Assembly (NCBI GenBank): GCA_902595375.1 | Contig: CACJPW010000002.1 | Span: 77,745-141,744 of the forward strand | Origin: an uncultured Pelagibacteraceae bacterium | GTDB lineage: Bacteria; Pseudomonadota; Alphaproteobacteria; Pelagibacterales; Pelagibacteraceae | Length of the DNA stretch: 64,000 nucleotides | Direction of reading: 5' to 3' | Part shown: one piece after another, positions 18,073 to 27,928 of the stretch | Layout of the letters: each line of letters starts with the position of its first letter | Position numbering within the stretch: the stretch's first letter is position 1 | Notes under the pieces: generated by a model | Database searches by the model: none | Told to the model about the DNA's origin: nothing | What the model saw: only the letters and a program-made list of their open reading frames with translations | Made by a program: the position numbers and the translations under genes

Positions 18073-18999
18073 ATGAGAAACTTTATAAATATCTCTGACT
18101 ATTCTTCAGATGAACTTAGAGCGATAATTGAGGAAGCAAAGAAGAGAAAACAAAATAGATCTGGATTAAACAAATCTTCACCTGATAAAGACAAACCTTT
18201 TGAAGGCAAATCAATGGCAATGATTTTTGAAAAACCATCAACTAGAACAAGAATGTCATTTGATATTGCTATAAAACAATTAGGAGGATCATCAATTATC
18301 TTAAATCCGGATGGAATACATTACGGAAAAGGAGATGAGACTTTAAAAGATACGGCAAAAGTTCTATCAGAGTATGTTGATATCGTTATGTTGAGAACTT
18401 CATCACACAAAAACTTAGAGGAGTTCGGCAAGTATTTAGATATTCCAATTATCAATGGTCTTTCAGATATCAGCCACCCATGTCAAATTATGTCTGATAT
18501 ACTTACTTACGAAGAAAAAAAAGGCAACATTGAGGGTAAAACTGTTTGTTGGATTGGTGACGGCAATAATAACATGTCTAATTCTTTAATTGAAGCCGCA
18601 GGCAAATTTAATTTTAAACTCAAAATTGCTTGTCCAAAAAAATACTCTCCAAGTAAAAGTATATTAAAGCTTGCTAAAAAAGAGGGAGCAAAATTAACAA
18701 TTACTTCAAAACCTTTAGAAGCAGTTAGAGGCGCAGATTGTGTAATGACTGACAAATGGATCTCAATGAACGATAAAGTGAATAAAGTTTCTAAAAAAAA
18801 AATTTTGAAACCTTACCAGGTTAATAACAAATTAATGAGCAAAGCTAATTCAGACTCTATTTTTATGCATTGTCTTCCAGTGGGAAGAGGAGAAGAGGTT
18901 ACGGATGATGTGATTGATGGCAATCAATCAGTTGTGTGGAGACAGGCATTGAACAGAGTCCACGCTCAAAAAAGTATAATTAAGTGGTGCCTGGATTAA
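18073..18999 (+). CDS. argF: Ornithine carbamoyltransferase
   Basis: FEKPSTRTRMSFD, INGLSDISHPCQIMSD, FMHCLPVGRGEEV. Confidence 0.94.
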   Translation: MRNFINISDYSSDELRAIIEEAKKRKQNRSGLNKSSPDKDKPFEGKSMAMIFEKPSTRTRMSFDIAIKQLGGSSIILNPDGIHYGKGDETLKDTAKVLSEYVDIVMLRTSSHKNLEEFGKYLDIPIINGLSDISHPCQIMSDILTYEEKKGNIEGKTVCWIGDGNNNMSNSLIEAAGKFNFKLKIACPKKYSPSKSILKLAKKEGAKLTITSKPLEAVRGADCVMTDKWISMNDKVNKVSKKKILKPYQVNNKLMSKANSDSIFMHCLPVGRGEEVTDDVIDGNQSVVWRQALNRVHAQKSIIKWCLD

Positions 19000-19541
19000 G
19001 GTAAAGGTTTTGGATTATCACCTTTTGAATTCATATACAAAATGACTGACGCTCTATCTTTTTCTTTTCTTAGTCCAGCAAAAGCCATTTTAGTGCCTTT
19101 AATATACGCTTGCGGCTTTATCAGGTAACTGTTCATTTCTTCAAAAGACCATTCTTTGGCATAAGCTACCATTGCTTTAGAATATTTATAATCATTTACC
19201 GATCCTGCAGTCCTTCCAATAACGCCCCACAAATTTGGACCAATCATATTTTTTCCTCCTGCTGCAATCATGTGACAAGCACTACATTTCTTAAAAACTT
19301 TTTCCCCATGAGCCAAATTTCCCATGGCTAAAAGAGCTTTTATATCAACTACTTCTAAGGCTTTTTCTGTTTGATCTTTAGATCCAACCGATGCTGCAAC
19401 CTCTAAACCCTCAATTTTGTAAGCTGACTGTTTAGGTTTTTCTACATGAAATAGTACGTCTGCAAATTTTCCGATACCAATGACTATTAAAGCCGTAAGA
19501 AGCACTGCTGATATTATTTTATTTATTTCAAAACTGTCCAT
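18996..19541 (-). CDS. Membrane-anchored class I cytochrome c (CycM-like)
   Basis: N-terminal TM anchor; CSACH haem motif; GPNLWGVIGRTAG; TKMAFAGL. Confidence 0.9.
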   Translation of the reverse strand: MDSFEINKIISAVLLTALIVIGIGKFADVLFHVEKPKQSAYKIEGLEVAASVGSKDQTEKALEVVDIKALLAMGNLAHGEKVFKKCSACHMIAAGGKNMIGPNLWGVIGRTAGSVNDYKYSKAMVAYAKEWSFEEMNSYLIKPQAYIKGTKMAFAGLRKEKDRASVILYMNSKGDNPKPLP

Positions 19542-19633
19542 AATTTTGGTAAATACCTTTAGACGTATAACACGAGTTTAAAAAAAAAAACTTAAAATTA
19601 CCAAATTTTTTTGCGTCTTTGAGACGCATAATT

Positions 19634-20377
19634 ATGAATAAAACTGCAATTATAATACCATCCAGATTAAAAGCTGAGCGATTCCCTAACAAACCATTAA
19701 AGCTTATTAACAAGAAAGAAATGATTCTTCACGTTTATGATGCAGCAAAAAATTCTAAGGCAGGGGATGTATATGTAGCAACTCCAGATCAAGAAATAGC
19801 TCAATTAGTTACCAAATATGGAGGGAGCGCGATTATAACTTCTAATGAACATCAAACAGGAACTGATAGAATTTATGAAGTATTCAATAAATTTTTAAAC
19901 AACAATCCTAATATTATAGTTAATCTGCAAGGAGACATGCCTAACATAGATCCAAAAGTTATAAAAGATTTAATATTATATATGGAAAAAGGTAAATGTG
20001 ATATTGGAACATTAATTAGCAAATTTAATTCAATTGAGGAGCTCCAAGATCAAAATGCAGTTAAAGCAATAGTAAAGGAAAAAATGGATGTAGGGAAATT
20101 TTGCAACGTATTAGATTTTATTAGAACAAAACCACAAACAAGTTTTAATCTTTACCATCATATTGGAATTTATGCCTTTACTAACAAAGCATTGTTGAGG
20201 TATGTAAATCTAGAAAGATCAAAATTAGAAATAGAGCGGAATTTAGAACAACTTAGAGCTATGGAAAATAATATGTCAATACACGCAGGTTATGTTAATT
20301 CATTACCCTTAAGTGTAGACACGGAAAAAGATTTTTTAGAAATAAAAAAAGTTATGGAAAAAAATGACAAAAATTAA
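19634..20377 (+). CDS. kdsB: 3-deoxy-manno-octulosonate cytidylyltransferase
   Basis: IIPSRLKAERFPNKPL, VYVATPDQEI, TGTDRIYEV, NLQGDMP. Confidence 0.92.
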   Translation: MNKTAIIIPSRLKAERFPNKPLKLINKKEMILHVYDAAKNSKAGDVYVATPDQEIAQLVTKYGGSAIITSNEHQTGTDRIYEVFNKFLNNNPNIIVNLQGDMPNIDPKVIKDLILYMEKGKCDIGTLISKFNSIEELQDQNAVKAIVKEKMDVGKFCNVLDFIRTKPQTSFNLYHHIGIYAFTNKALLRYVNLERSKLEIERNLEQLRAMENNMSIHAGYVNSLPLSVDTEKDFLEIKKVMEKNDKN

Positions 20378-21206
20378 AATTGGTATACAGGGAGAACTTG
20401 GCGCATATTCTCATATTGCGGCTGAAAATCTTTATAAAAACCCTGCGATTAAAACATGTACTACTTTTGAGGAGACTTTCAAACTTGCTTACAATGACTC
20501 AATATATAAGATAGTAATACCTATTGAGAACTCTTTAGCAGGAAGAGTTGCAGATATTCACTATCTACTCCCTAAATATAAACTTCAAATTCATGGTGAG
20601 TATTTTCTACCAGTAGAACATAACTTATTAAGTAAACCTGATGCGAATATCAAAGATATAAAATATGTTAGAAGTCATGCTCAAGCTATAGGACAGTGCC
20701 AAAATTTAATTAATAAAAAAAAGTTTAAAGCTATCGTATCAGCAGATACTGCTGGTTCAGCTAAAGATTTAGCAGAGGGCGATGACAAATCGATTGCCGC
20801 AATAGCTTCAGAGCTTTCAGCAAAAATCTACAATTTAAAAATTCTTGAAAAGAATATTGAAGATGAGCAAGGAAACGTTACAAGATTTTTGATTATGGGA
20901 AAAAATATTGAACAGCCAGAATTTAATAAAAAAAAACAATATATAACGAGCTGCATTTTTAGAGTGAAAAGTGAACCTTCGGCTTTATATAAATGTTTAG
21001 GGGGGTTTGCTACAAATCAAGTAAACCTAACTAAGCTAGAGAGTTTTTCTGTTAAAAATACATTTGAGCAAGCAAATTTTTATTTAGATCTGGAGGGGCA
21101 TATAGAACAAGCTGAGGTAAAAAAATCGTTAGAAGAACTAGGATTCCATACTGAAACTTTGGATATTCTGGGAGTTTATGAGGCATCAAATTTCAGGTCA
21201 AAATAG
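20364..21206 (+). CDS. pheA: Prephenate dehydratase
   Basis: GIQGELGAYSHIAAEN, IPIENSLAGRVADIHYLL, NVTRFLIMG, ACT-like C-terminus with LTKLESF. Confidence 0.92.
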   Translation: MTKIKIGIQGELGAYSHIAAENLYKNPAIKTCTTFEETFKLAYNDSIYKIVIPIENSLAGRVADIHYLLPKYKLQIHGEYFLPVEHNLLSKPDANIKDIKYVRSHAQAIGQCQNLINKKKFKAIVSADTAGSAKDLAEGDDKSIAAIASELSAKIYNLKILEKNIEDEQGNVTRFLIMGKNIEQPEFNKKKQYITSCIFRVKSEPSALYKCLGGFATNQVNLTKLESFSVKNTFEQANFYLDLEGHIEQAEVKKSLEELGFHTETLDILGVYEASNFRSK

Positions 21207-21264
21207 TCCACAAAATTTGAAACTTCGCTTGTGGTATTTAAATTTATCTTGATATACTCTTAAT

Positions 21265-21354
21265 GGGGTTGGCATCAGGTGGAAGTTTCATAAACCCGGT
21301 CAGGTCTGAAAAGAAGCAGCCGTAGTGAAAATTTTTCAGGTTGTTGCCTGCCTC
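21265..21354 (+). ncRNA. ffs: Signal recognition particle RNA, small bacterial type (4.5S)
   Basis: Conserved apical core GGTCAGGTCTGAAAAGAAGCAGCC; GGGGTTGGCA...TGCCTGCCTC closing helix; upstream TTGTGG-N18-TATACT promoter-like element. Confidence 0.9.
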
Positions 21355-21360
21355 TATAAA

Positions 21361-23034
21361 ATGACTGATAAAATTCTAGCACTCAAATATAGACCACAAC
21401 AATTTAGAGACCTTATAGGTCAAGAAGTATTGGTTAAAACAATTGAAAATGGAATTAAGTTAAAAAAAACTCCAAACGCATACTTATTGACTGGCATTCG
21501 AGGGGTCGGAAAAACTACTACTGCTAGGTTAATTGCTAAAGCATTAAATTGTACAAAAAATTTTTCTGCAGGCGAGAAGTGCAATCCTACTGAAAACTGT
21601 CATTGCAAAGAAATTGTTGACTCTAAACACATGGATGTTTTAGAAATGGATGCTGCATCTAAAACAGGAATAGATGATATCAGAGAGTTAATTGAAAATT
21701 CTAAATATAGTCCTACAAGTGCAAAATTTAAAATATTTATAATTGATGAAGTTCATATGTTATCAAAACAAGCATTTAATGGTTTACTTAAAACTTTAGA
21801 GGAGCCACCACCACGTTTAAAATTTATATTAGCGACTACGGAAGTAAGAAAAATTCCCGTAACAATTTTATCCCGATGTCAAAGATTTGATCTTAAACGA
21901 GTAAGTATTTCACAGATTAGTGAACATATAAAAAATATTGCAAAAAAAGAAAAAGGTAACATTTCAGAGGATGCAATTAAACTTTTAGCCAGAGCTTCAG
22001 AGGGATCTGTAAGAGATTCTATTTCACTATTAGACCGTATTTTGATTTCACAGACTAATGATGAAAGAAAAATAATAGAGGAAAACGATGTAAGAGAAAT
22101 GCTTGGTCTAGCGGATAAAACAAAATTAATTTCTATGTTTGGAGAGATTTTAAAAGGAAATGAAAAGAATGCTTTAAATTATCTTAAAGAATTTATTAAT
22201 AATGGATTAGAGGCAAAAAATTTTTTGAACGATATATTAGAAATTATCTATCTTTTTAGCAGAAGCACAAATCTAGGACCTATCAAAAATGATATGTCAA
22301 TTTCTGAAGCTGAAATAAAAATGATTGAACAGTTTTCAGATAATATTAAAATGGTAGATTTAGGATTATTTTGGCAACTAACAATTAAGACAATTGATGA
22401 CTTGAGAATTGTAGGTGACGAAAATTTAATTTTAGAAATGTTTATTATTCAACTAATTCATTTACAAAATATTGAAGAGGAAGAAATTAAATCTGAGACA
22501 ATTGATACTTCTAATAATACAGGTGAGATTATTTCAGACAAAAAAATAGATAAAAAAAAATTAGAAACTATTCTTACCAACCAGGCTAAAAACCAATTAA
22601 AAAACACAGATCAGATTAAAACAAATTTGATTAAAGACTCATTGGTAGAGAAGAAAAAAACAAAAATTAACATTACTAGTTTTAGAGATTTAATTACTCT
22701 AGCATTTAAAGAAAAAGAAATCGAATTAAGCTATGATTTAGAGAGAAATGTAAAGTTGGTAAGTTTTAATAAGGGTAAAATAGATATAAGTTTTAATGAA
22801 AAATTGAATAAAAATTTTATAAAAAATTTGACTGAAAAGTTGTTATTTTGGACTGGAGAAAGATGGATTATTTCTCTCAGCAAAAATGTGGGCGCTAAAA
22901 GTGTCTATGAAAAAAAAATTGAAGATAAAAACACTAAGCTTGAGAAAGTTAAAAAAGATAAATTTGCTCAAGATATTTTAAGTAAATTTCCTGATGCAGA
23001 ATTAATCGATGTGATAGGGGAGAAAAATGACTGA
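21361..23034 (+). CDS. dnaX: DNA polymerase III subunit tau (gamma/tau)
   Basis: YRPQQFRDLIGQE, LLTGIRGVGKTTTARLIAKALNC, zinc cysteines, IDEVHMLSKQAFNGLLKTLEEPP; ATG at 21361 chosen because ORF start at 21325 lies inside ffs. Confidence 0.94.
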   Translation: MTDKILALKYRPQQFRDLIGQEVLVKTIENGIKLKKTPNAYLLTGIRGVGKTTTARLIAKALNCTKNFSAGEKCNPTENCHCKEIVDSKHMDVLEMDAASKTGIDDIRELIENSKYSPTSAKFKIFIIDEVHMLSKQAFNGLLKTLEEPPPRLKFILATTEVRKIPVTILSRCQRFDLKRVSISQISEHIKNIAKKEKGNISEDAIKLLARASEGSVRDSISLLDRILISQTNDERKIIEENDVREMLGLADKTKLISMFGEILKGNEKNALNYLKEFINNGLEAKNFLNDILEIIYLFSRSTNLGPIKNDMSISEAEIKMIEQFSDNIKMVDLGLFWQLTIKTIDDLRIVGDENLILEMFIIQLIHLQNIEEEEIKSETIDTSNNTGEIISDKKIDKKKLETILTNQAKNQLKNTDQIKTNLIKDSLVEKKKTKINITSFRDLITLAFKEKEIELSYDLERNVKLVSFNKGKIDISFNEKLNKNFIKNLTEKLLFWTGERWIISLSKNVGAKSVYEKKIEDKNTKLEKVKKDKFAQDILSKFPDAELIDVIGEKND

Positions 23035-23347
23035 CTTCTCAGACATGCTCTCCAAAGCTAAAGCAATGCAAGAAAATATGAAAAAAGCTCAAGAGGAGAT
23101 TAAGAAAATTGAGGCAGAGGGTTTTTCAGGAGGGAATTTAGTAAAAGTGATATTAAAAGGAGACTATGAATTAAAGACTATTGAAATAATGGAAGGTGCA
23201 AAAAGTGAAAAACAGGAGATAATTAATGATTTGATTATAGCAGCCTACAATAATGCTAAAGAGAACTTAAAAAAAAAATCTGCTGAAGAATTATCTAAAG
23301 TAACAGGAGGTTTAAATCTTCCTTTAGATTTTAAACTACCATTTTAA
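23027..23347 (+). CDS. YbaB/EbfC nucleoid-associated protein
   Basis: DMLSKAKAMQENMKKAQEEIKK, GGLNLPLDFKLPF; dnaX-ybaB-recR order. Confidence 0.92.
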   Translation: MTDFSDMLSKAKAMQENMKKAQEEIKKIEAEGFSGGNLVKVILKGDYELKTIEIMEGAKSEKQEIINDLIIAAYNNAKENLKKKSAEELSKVTGGLNLPLDFKLPF

Positions 23348-23949
23348 TGGACAACAAAATTCCAGAAATAAATGATTTAATTCAAAAATTTTCAAAATTA
23401 CCTGGCCTTGGGCCAAAATCGGCAAAAAGAATTATTTTAAAACTTATAAATAATAAAGATAACATGATTAAACCCTTGGCAAAGTCACTAGCAGAGGTTT
23501 ATAAAAAAGTGGTACGATGTATAGATTGTGGGAACTTAAAAATTATTGACCAGATTTGTATTTGTTCAAAAGAAAACTCATATGACAAAATTTGTGTAGT
23601 AGAAAACTTAGCCGACATGTGGGTTATAGACTCTGCAGATATTTACAAGGGTTATTACCATATTCTAGGTGGAACCCTAAATTCAAATGAGAATTATGAA
23701 CAAAAAAATTTACTTATCGACTCCTTATTAAAAAGAATAAAAAAAAATAATCTCAAGGAAGTCATTATTGCTACAAGTGCAACAGTAGAGGGACAAACAA
23801 CAGCTCATTATATTGAGGACATGATTAAGAATGATAAGATTAAAATTACTAAATTAGCACAAGGGTTACCTGTAGGCGGTGAGATTGAACAACTTGATGA
23901 TGGAACTTTAATTTCAGCTTTTAAAAATAGACTTCCAGTAACAAAATAA
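23347..23949 (+). CDS. recR: Recombination protein RecR
   Basis: LPGLGPKSAKRIILKL, C-X2-C...C zinc finger, Toprim ICVVENLADMWVI, LAQGLPVGGEIEQLDDGTL. Confidence 0.94.
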   Translation: MDNKIPEINDLIQKFSKLPGLGPKSAKRIILKLINNKDNMIKPLAKSLAEVYKKVVRCIDCGNLKIIDQICICSKENSYDKICVVENLADMWVIDSADIYKGYYHILGGTLNSNENYEQKNLLIDSLLKRIKKNNLKEVIIATSATVEGQTTAHYIEDMIKNDKIKITKLAQGLPVGGEIEQLDDGTLISAFKNRLPVTK

Positions 23950-23953
23950 GTAA

Positions 23954-26095
23954 CTAAATTTTCTTTCTTTTTAGTCTTTTCTGGTGCAACAAAGGTTCAG
24001 TATAACCAGAAGGTTGAGTTCTACCTTTAAAAACAAGATCACAAGCTGTAGAGAAAGCTATTGAATTATCAAAGTTATCAGACATTTTTTCGTAATTTGG
24101 ATCTTTTTTATTTTGTTCATCAACGGTCTTGGCCATTTTCTTCATCACATGCATTACTTGGTCTTTTTTACAAATACCGTGATGCAACCAATTAGCTATA
24201 TGTTGAGATGAGATTCTCAATGTTGCTCTATCTTCCATCAATCCAACATTATTTATGTCAGGCACTTTAGAGCATCCAATACCTTGATCAATCCATCTTA
24301 CTACATATCCTAAAATTCCTTGTGCATTATTCTCTAATTCACGATTGATATCTTCCATTGACCAATTAGGTCTATCAGCTTTTGGAATTTCTAGTATATC
24401 TTCGACTCTAGATTGTTCTCTTAATTTAATTTTTTTTTGCTCACTAAAAACATTAATATTGTGATAGTGAAGACTATGTAAAGTTGCAGCCGTTGGAGAT
24501 GGAACCCACGCACAATTTGCCCCTGATTTTGGATGATTTATTTTTTGCTCCATCATATTATGCATTTGGTCAGGCATTGCCCACATACCTTTTCCAATTT
24601 GAGCTACTCCAGAAAAACCACACTTCAATCCTATGTCTACATTCCAATTTTCATAAGTATTTAACCACTTAGATTTTTTCATATCTCCTTTAAAAATCAT
24701 TGGGCCAGCTTCAAAAGATGTATGCATCTCATCACCTGTACGATCAAGAAACCCTGTATTTATAAAAACAATCCTATTTTTAACCTGTCTGATACATTCT
24801 TTTAAATTAACTGTAGTTCTTCTTTCTTCATCCATTATCCCAACTTTTATTGAATATTCTTTTATACCTAATGCATCCTCAACTTTTTTAAATAATTCGT
24901 TTGTGAAAGTAACTTCTTCTGGACCATGCATTTTAGGTTTAACTATATAAACAGAGTTAGTTCTTGAATTTTTTTTATTTTGAAAGTCATGTAATGCACA
25001 TAAAGTTGAAATAAATGCATCCATAATACCTTCGGGAATTTCTGAACCATCTTTTAAGAGAATACCTGGATTAGTCATTAAATGACCAACATTCCTGTTT
25101 AATAACAAAGCTCTTCCATGCAAAGAAATTTCTTTACCGTCTTTTGAAATATATTTTCTATTTGGGTTTAATTTTCTAACAAATTTCTCTCCGTTTTTTT
25201 CTATTTTAGCTGTAAGGTCTCCTTTCATAAGGCCTAACCAATTTCTATAACATTTCACTTTATCATCTGCATCAACTGCAGCTACTGAGTCTTCGTTATC
25301 AATAATCGTAGAAATAGCAGACTCAACAATTATATCTGATATTGATGCTTTATCATTTTTTCCAACCTCACTTTTTGAGTCAATTATTATATCAATATGA
25401 AGGTTATTGTTCTTAACTAAAATAGAGTTAAGATTATTTCTTTGCCCTTTAAAACCTATAAATTGATCGTTATTTTTTAAGTAAATTTTTTTAGATCCTG
25501 TCAAAAAAACTAATTTTTCTTCTTCAACTAAAATTTTTGTTATGTCGGTCCAACTACCTTTATCGAGAGGCACGCTGTTATCTAAAAAATTTCTAACATA
25601 AACTATAACTTTATTAGCTCTATCTAAATTAAAATTTTTGTATTTATCTCCTGGGATAACGTCTGTTCCATACAAAGCGTTATATAAACTTCCCCACCTT
25701 GCATTGGCTGCATTTAAAGCATAACGTGCATTATCAACTGGTACTACTAGTTGTGGACCTGCAATTGAAGAAATTTCTAAATCTACGTTGGTTGTCTCAA
25801 TTTGAAAATCGTCTTTTTCCTCGATTAAATAAGAAATGGACTTTAAAAAATTTTTATAATCTTTTTTATCAATTTCTTTGTTTTTATTTTTTTTATGCCA
25901 ATTATCAATTTTTTTTTGAATCTCCTCTCTTTTTGATATCAAATCCTTATTTTTTGGAGCTAAACTGTGCGCTGCTATTGAAAATTTTTCCCAAAATTCA
26001 TCTATATTTACTTTAGTTCCTTGAATAGCTTCGTTATTCACGAAATCAAATAAGACTTTACTAATTTTAAGCTCATTTTTATCTACATAATTCAT
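23954..26095 (-). CDS. glcB: Malate synthase G
   Basis: [53 protein letters not shown]-type motif, [18 protein letters not shown]. Confidence 0.95.
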   Translation of the reverse strand: MNYVDKNELKISKVLFDFVNNEAIQGTKVNIDEFWEKFSIAAHSLAPKNKDLISKREEIQKKIDNWHKKNKNKEIDKKDYKNFLKSISYLIEEKDDFQIETTNVDLEISSIAGPQLVVPVDNARYALNAANARWGSLYNALYGTDVIPGDKYKNFNLDRANKVIVYVRNFLDNSVPLDKGSWTDITKILVEEEKLVFLTGSKKIYLKNNDQFIGFKGQRNNLNSILVKNNNLHIDIIIDSKSEVGKNDKASISDIIVESAISTIIDNEDSVAAVDADDKVKCYRNWLGLMKGDLTAKIEKNGEKFVRKLNPNRKYISKDGKEISLHGRALLLNRNVGHLMTNPGILLKDGSEIPEGIMDAFISTLCALHDFQNKKNSRTNSVYIVKPKMHGPEEVTFTNELFKKVEDALGIKEYSIKVGIMDEERRTTVNLKECIRQVKNRIVFINTGFLDRTGDEMHTSFEAGPMIFKGDMKKSKWLNTYENWNVDIGLKCGFSGVAQIGKGMWAMPDQMHNMMEQKINHPKSGANCAWVPSPTAATLHSLHYHNINVFSEQKKIKLREQSRVEDILEIPKADRPNWSMEDINRELENNAQGILGYVVRWIDQGIGCSKVPDINNVGLMEDRATLRISSQHIANWLHHGICKKDQVMHVMKKMAKTVDEQNKKDPNYEKMSDNFDNSIAFSTACDLVFKGRTQPSGYTEPLLHQKRLKRKKI

Positions 26096-26155
26096 AATGT
26101 GCCGACAATTATATTATTTTATAATATAATAATAGTACAAAAAAGTATCAATTTT

Positions 26156-27262
26156 ATGAAAAATTATTTAGATTTTGAAAAAGAAATCAAAGCTCTTGAG
26201 CGAGAAGTTGAAGATTTAAAAAGCCCTTTTGGATCAGAAGGTATCTCGGAGGTAGATACTGACAAAATTAAAAGTACACAAAAAGAGATAAATCAAAAAT
26301 TAGAAGAAATTTATTCTAATTTAAATAGTTGGCAAAAAACTCAAGTAGCTAGACACGAAGATAGACCAAGAGCAAGTTTTTATATTAAAAAGATATTTTC
26401 AAATTTTACACTCCTTTCAGGAGATAGATATTTTGGAGATGACAAATCTGTAACTGCTGGTTTTGGACTTATAGAAAAGAAATCTGTTTTAGTTATAGGC
26501 CAAGAAAAAGGAGAAGACTTAAGTAGCAGAATAGAAAAAAATTTTGGAATGATGCGTCCAGAAGGATATAGAAAATGTATAAGGTTAATGAAACTGGCTG
26601 ATAAATTTCAAATTCCTGTTATCAGTTTTATTGATACACCTGGAGCGTATCCAGGTATTGGTGCCGAACAAAGAGGACAAGCATCTGCGATCGCAAATTC
26701 AATAGAATGTTGTATGTCTTTAACTGTACCAAACATTTCTATTATAATAGGCGAGGGAGGGTCTGGAGGAGCGATAGCTTTGGCTTCATCTAACAAAGTG
26801 GTAATGTTAGAAAATTCGATCTATTCTGTTATATCCCCAGAGGGCTGTGCATCAATATTATGGCGAGACCCGAGCAAATCTTTACAAGCAGCTGACGCTA
26901 TGAAGTTAACTGCAAAAGATTTATTAAGACTGAAAATAATTGATGAGATAATACCAGAGCCTTTAGGAGGTGCGCATCGTGATCCTGAACTTATTGCTTC
27001 AGATATTAAAAATTCTATAATTAATAATTTAGGAAAATTTAAGAGTTATTCTAAAGATCAAATTTATGATCATAGAAAAACTAAATTCTTACAAATAGGA
27101 AGAGATCAGGGCTTTTCGGGTAAAACTAATATGGATAAGCAAAGTTTAAGCTATAAAGACTCAAGTTTAGAAAATCTCAAAATTCATATAAAAAAAAATA
27201 AGTATTTATACGGTGGACTAGGAATAGTTGTAATAGCTAGCCTAATTGCCGCATTATCGTAG
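26156..27262 (+). CDS. accA: Acetyl-CoA carboxylase carboxyltransferase subunit alpha with C-terminal transmembrane extension
   Basis: YLDFEKEIKALEREVEDLK, FIDTPGAYPGIGAEQRGQ, IGEGGSGGAIALA, SVISPEGCASILWRD; tail ends KYLYGGLGIVVIASLIAALS. Confidence 0.93.
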   Translation: MKNYLDFEKEIKALEREVEDLKSPFGSEGISEVDTDKIKSTQKEINQKLEEIYSNLNSWQKTQVARHEDRPRASFYIKKIFSNFTLLSGDRYFGDDKSVTAGFGLIEKKSVLVIGQEKGEDLSSRIEKNFGMMRPEGYRKCIRLMKLADKFQIPVISFIDTPGAYPGIGAEQRGQASAIANSIECCMSLTVPNISIIIGEGGSGGAIALASSNKVVMLENSIYSVISPEGCASILWRDPSKSLQAADAMKLTAKDLLRLKIIDEIIPEPLGGAHRDPELIASDIKNSIINNLGKFKSYSKDQIYDHRKTKFLQIGRDQGFSGKTNMDKQSLSYKDSSLENLKIHIKKNKYLYGGLGIVVIASLIAALS

Positions 27263-27394
27263 CCATGTTGCAAAAAAACAATTACCGAAAATAATATTAA
27301 TCCACTATTGACTTTCATCCATCAAATCTATTTAAGGGTCTCAAGGCTAAATTAAATTAGTTGAAGTTAAAAATAATAAGGAAAAATAATAAAT

Positions 27395-27607
27395 ATGAGT
27401 ACACTAAAAGGTAAAGTAAAGTGGTTCAATGGTACTAAAGGATATGGTTTCATTGAAAGAGAAGACAAAGAAAAAGACGTGTTCGTCCATTCTTCTGCTG
27501 TTAGAGAAGCTGGTTTAAAATATTTAAACGAGGGTGATGAGTTAACGTTTGAAGTGGAGAGCACGGAAAAAGGTCCTTCAGCAGTTAAACTGCAGAAAAC
27601 ATCTTAA
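27395..27607 (+). CDS. Cold shock protein (CspA family)
   Basis: [31 protein letters not shown]. Confidence 0.94.
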   Translation: MSTLKGKVKWFNGTKGYGFIEREDKEKDVFVHSSAVREAGLKYLNEGDELTFEVESTEKGPSAVKLQKTS

Positions 27608-27633
27608 TCTAAATTTCCAAAATCACTGATTAT

Positions 27634-27793
27634 CGGGACATTAACATTAGTCTTACTATTATTACTGTCCCGCTAATTTCACCTTGAAATAGTCACAATT
27701 GTTTTTTAAATAATCATCATGATTATAAATGAAAGAATCATTTCAACATTAAGACCACATTCGCACAGAATGCACGCTAGGCTATTGCTTAGC
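27634..27793 (+). other. Structured intergenic region, candidate sRNA/UTR elements
   Basis: CGGGACA(27634-27640)/TGTCCCG(27666-27672) plus tandem hairpins CATTC-GCACA-GAATG and GCTAGGC-TATT-GCTTAGC (27758-27793), a GC-rich island in AT-rich spacer. Confidence 0.35.
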
Positions 27794-27847
27794 TTATAAT
27801 CAAAAATATATAAATTTAATTAAAATTAAGATAAAAATAAAAGGGAT

Positions 27848-27924
27848 GCAGCAGTAGCTCAGTTGGTTAGAGCACTAGTTTGTGGAACTAGGGGTCGGTG
27901 GTTCGAATCCACCCTGCTGTACCA
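27848..27924 (+). tRNA. tRNA-His (GTG), CCA encoded, no G-1
   Basis: GCAGCAG acceptor, GCTC/GAGC D-stem, CTAGT-TTGTGGA-ACTAG anticodon arm, GGTGG-TTCGAAT-CCACC T-arm, CTGCTGT A CCA. Confidence 0.96.
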
Positions 27925-27928
27925 AAAA

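Noticed and set aside
27434-27500. Programmed structure inside the cold-shock coding region
   Set aside because: No clear inverted repeats beyond those expected in AT-rich coding DNA
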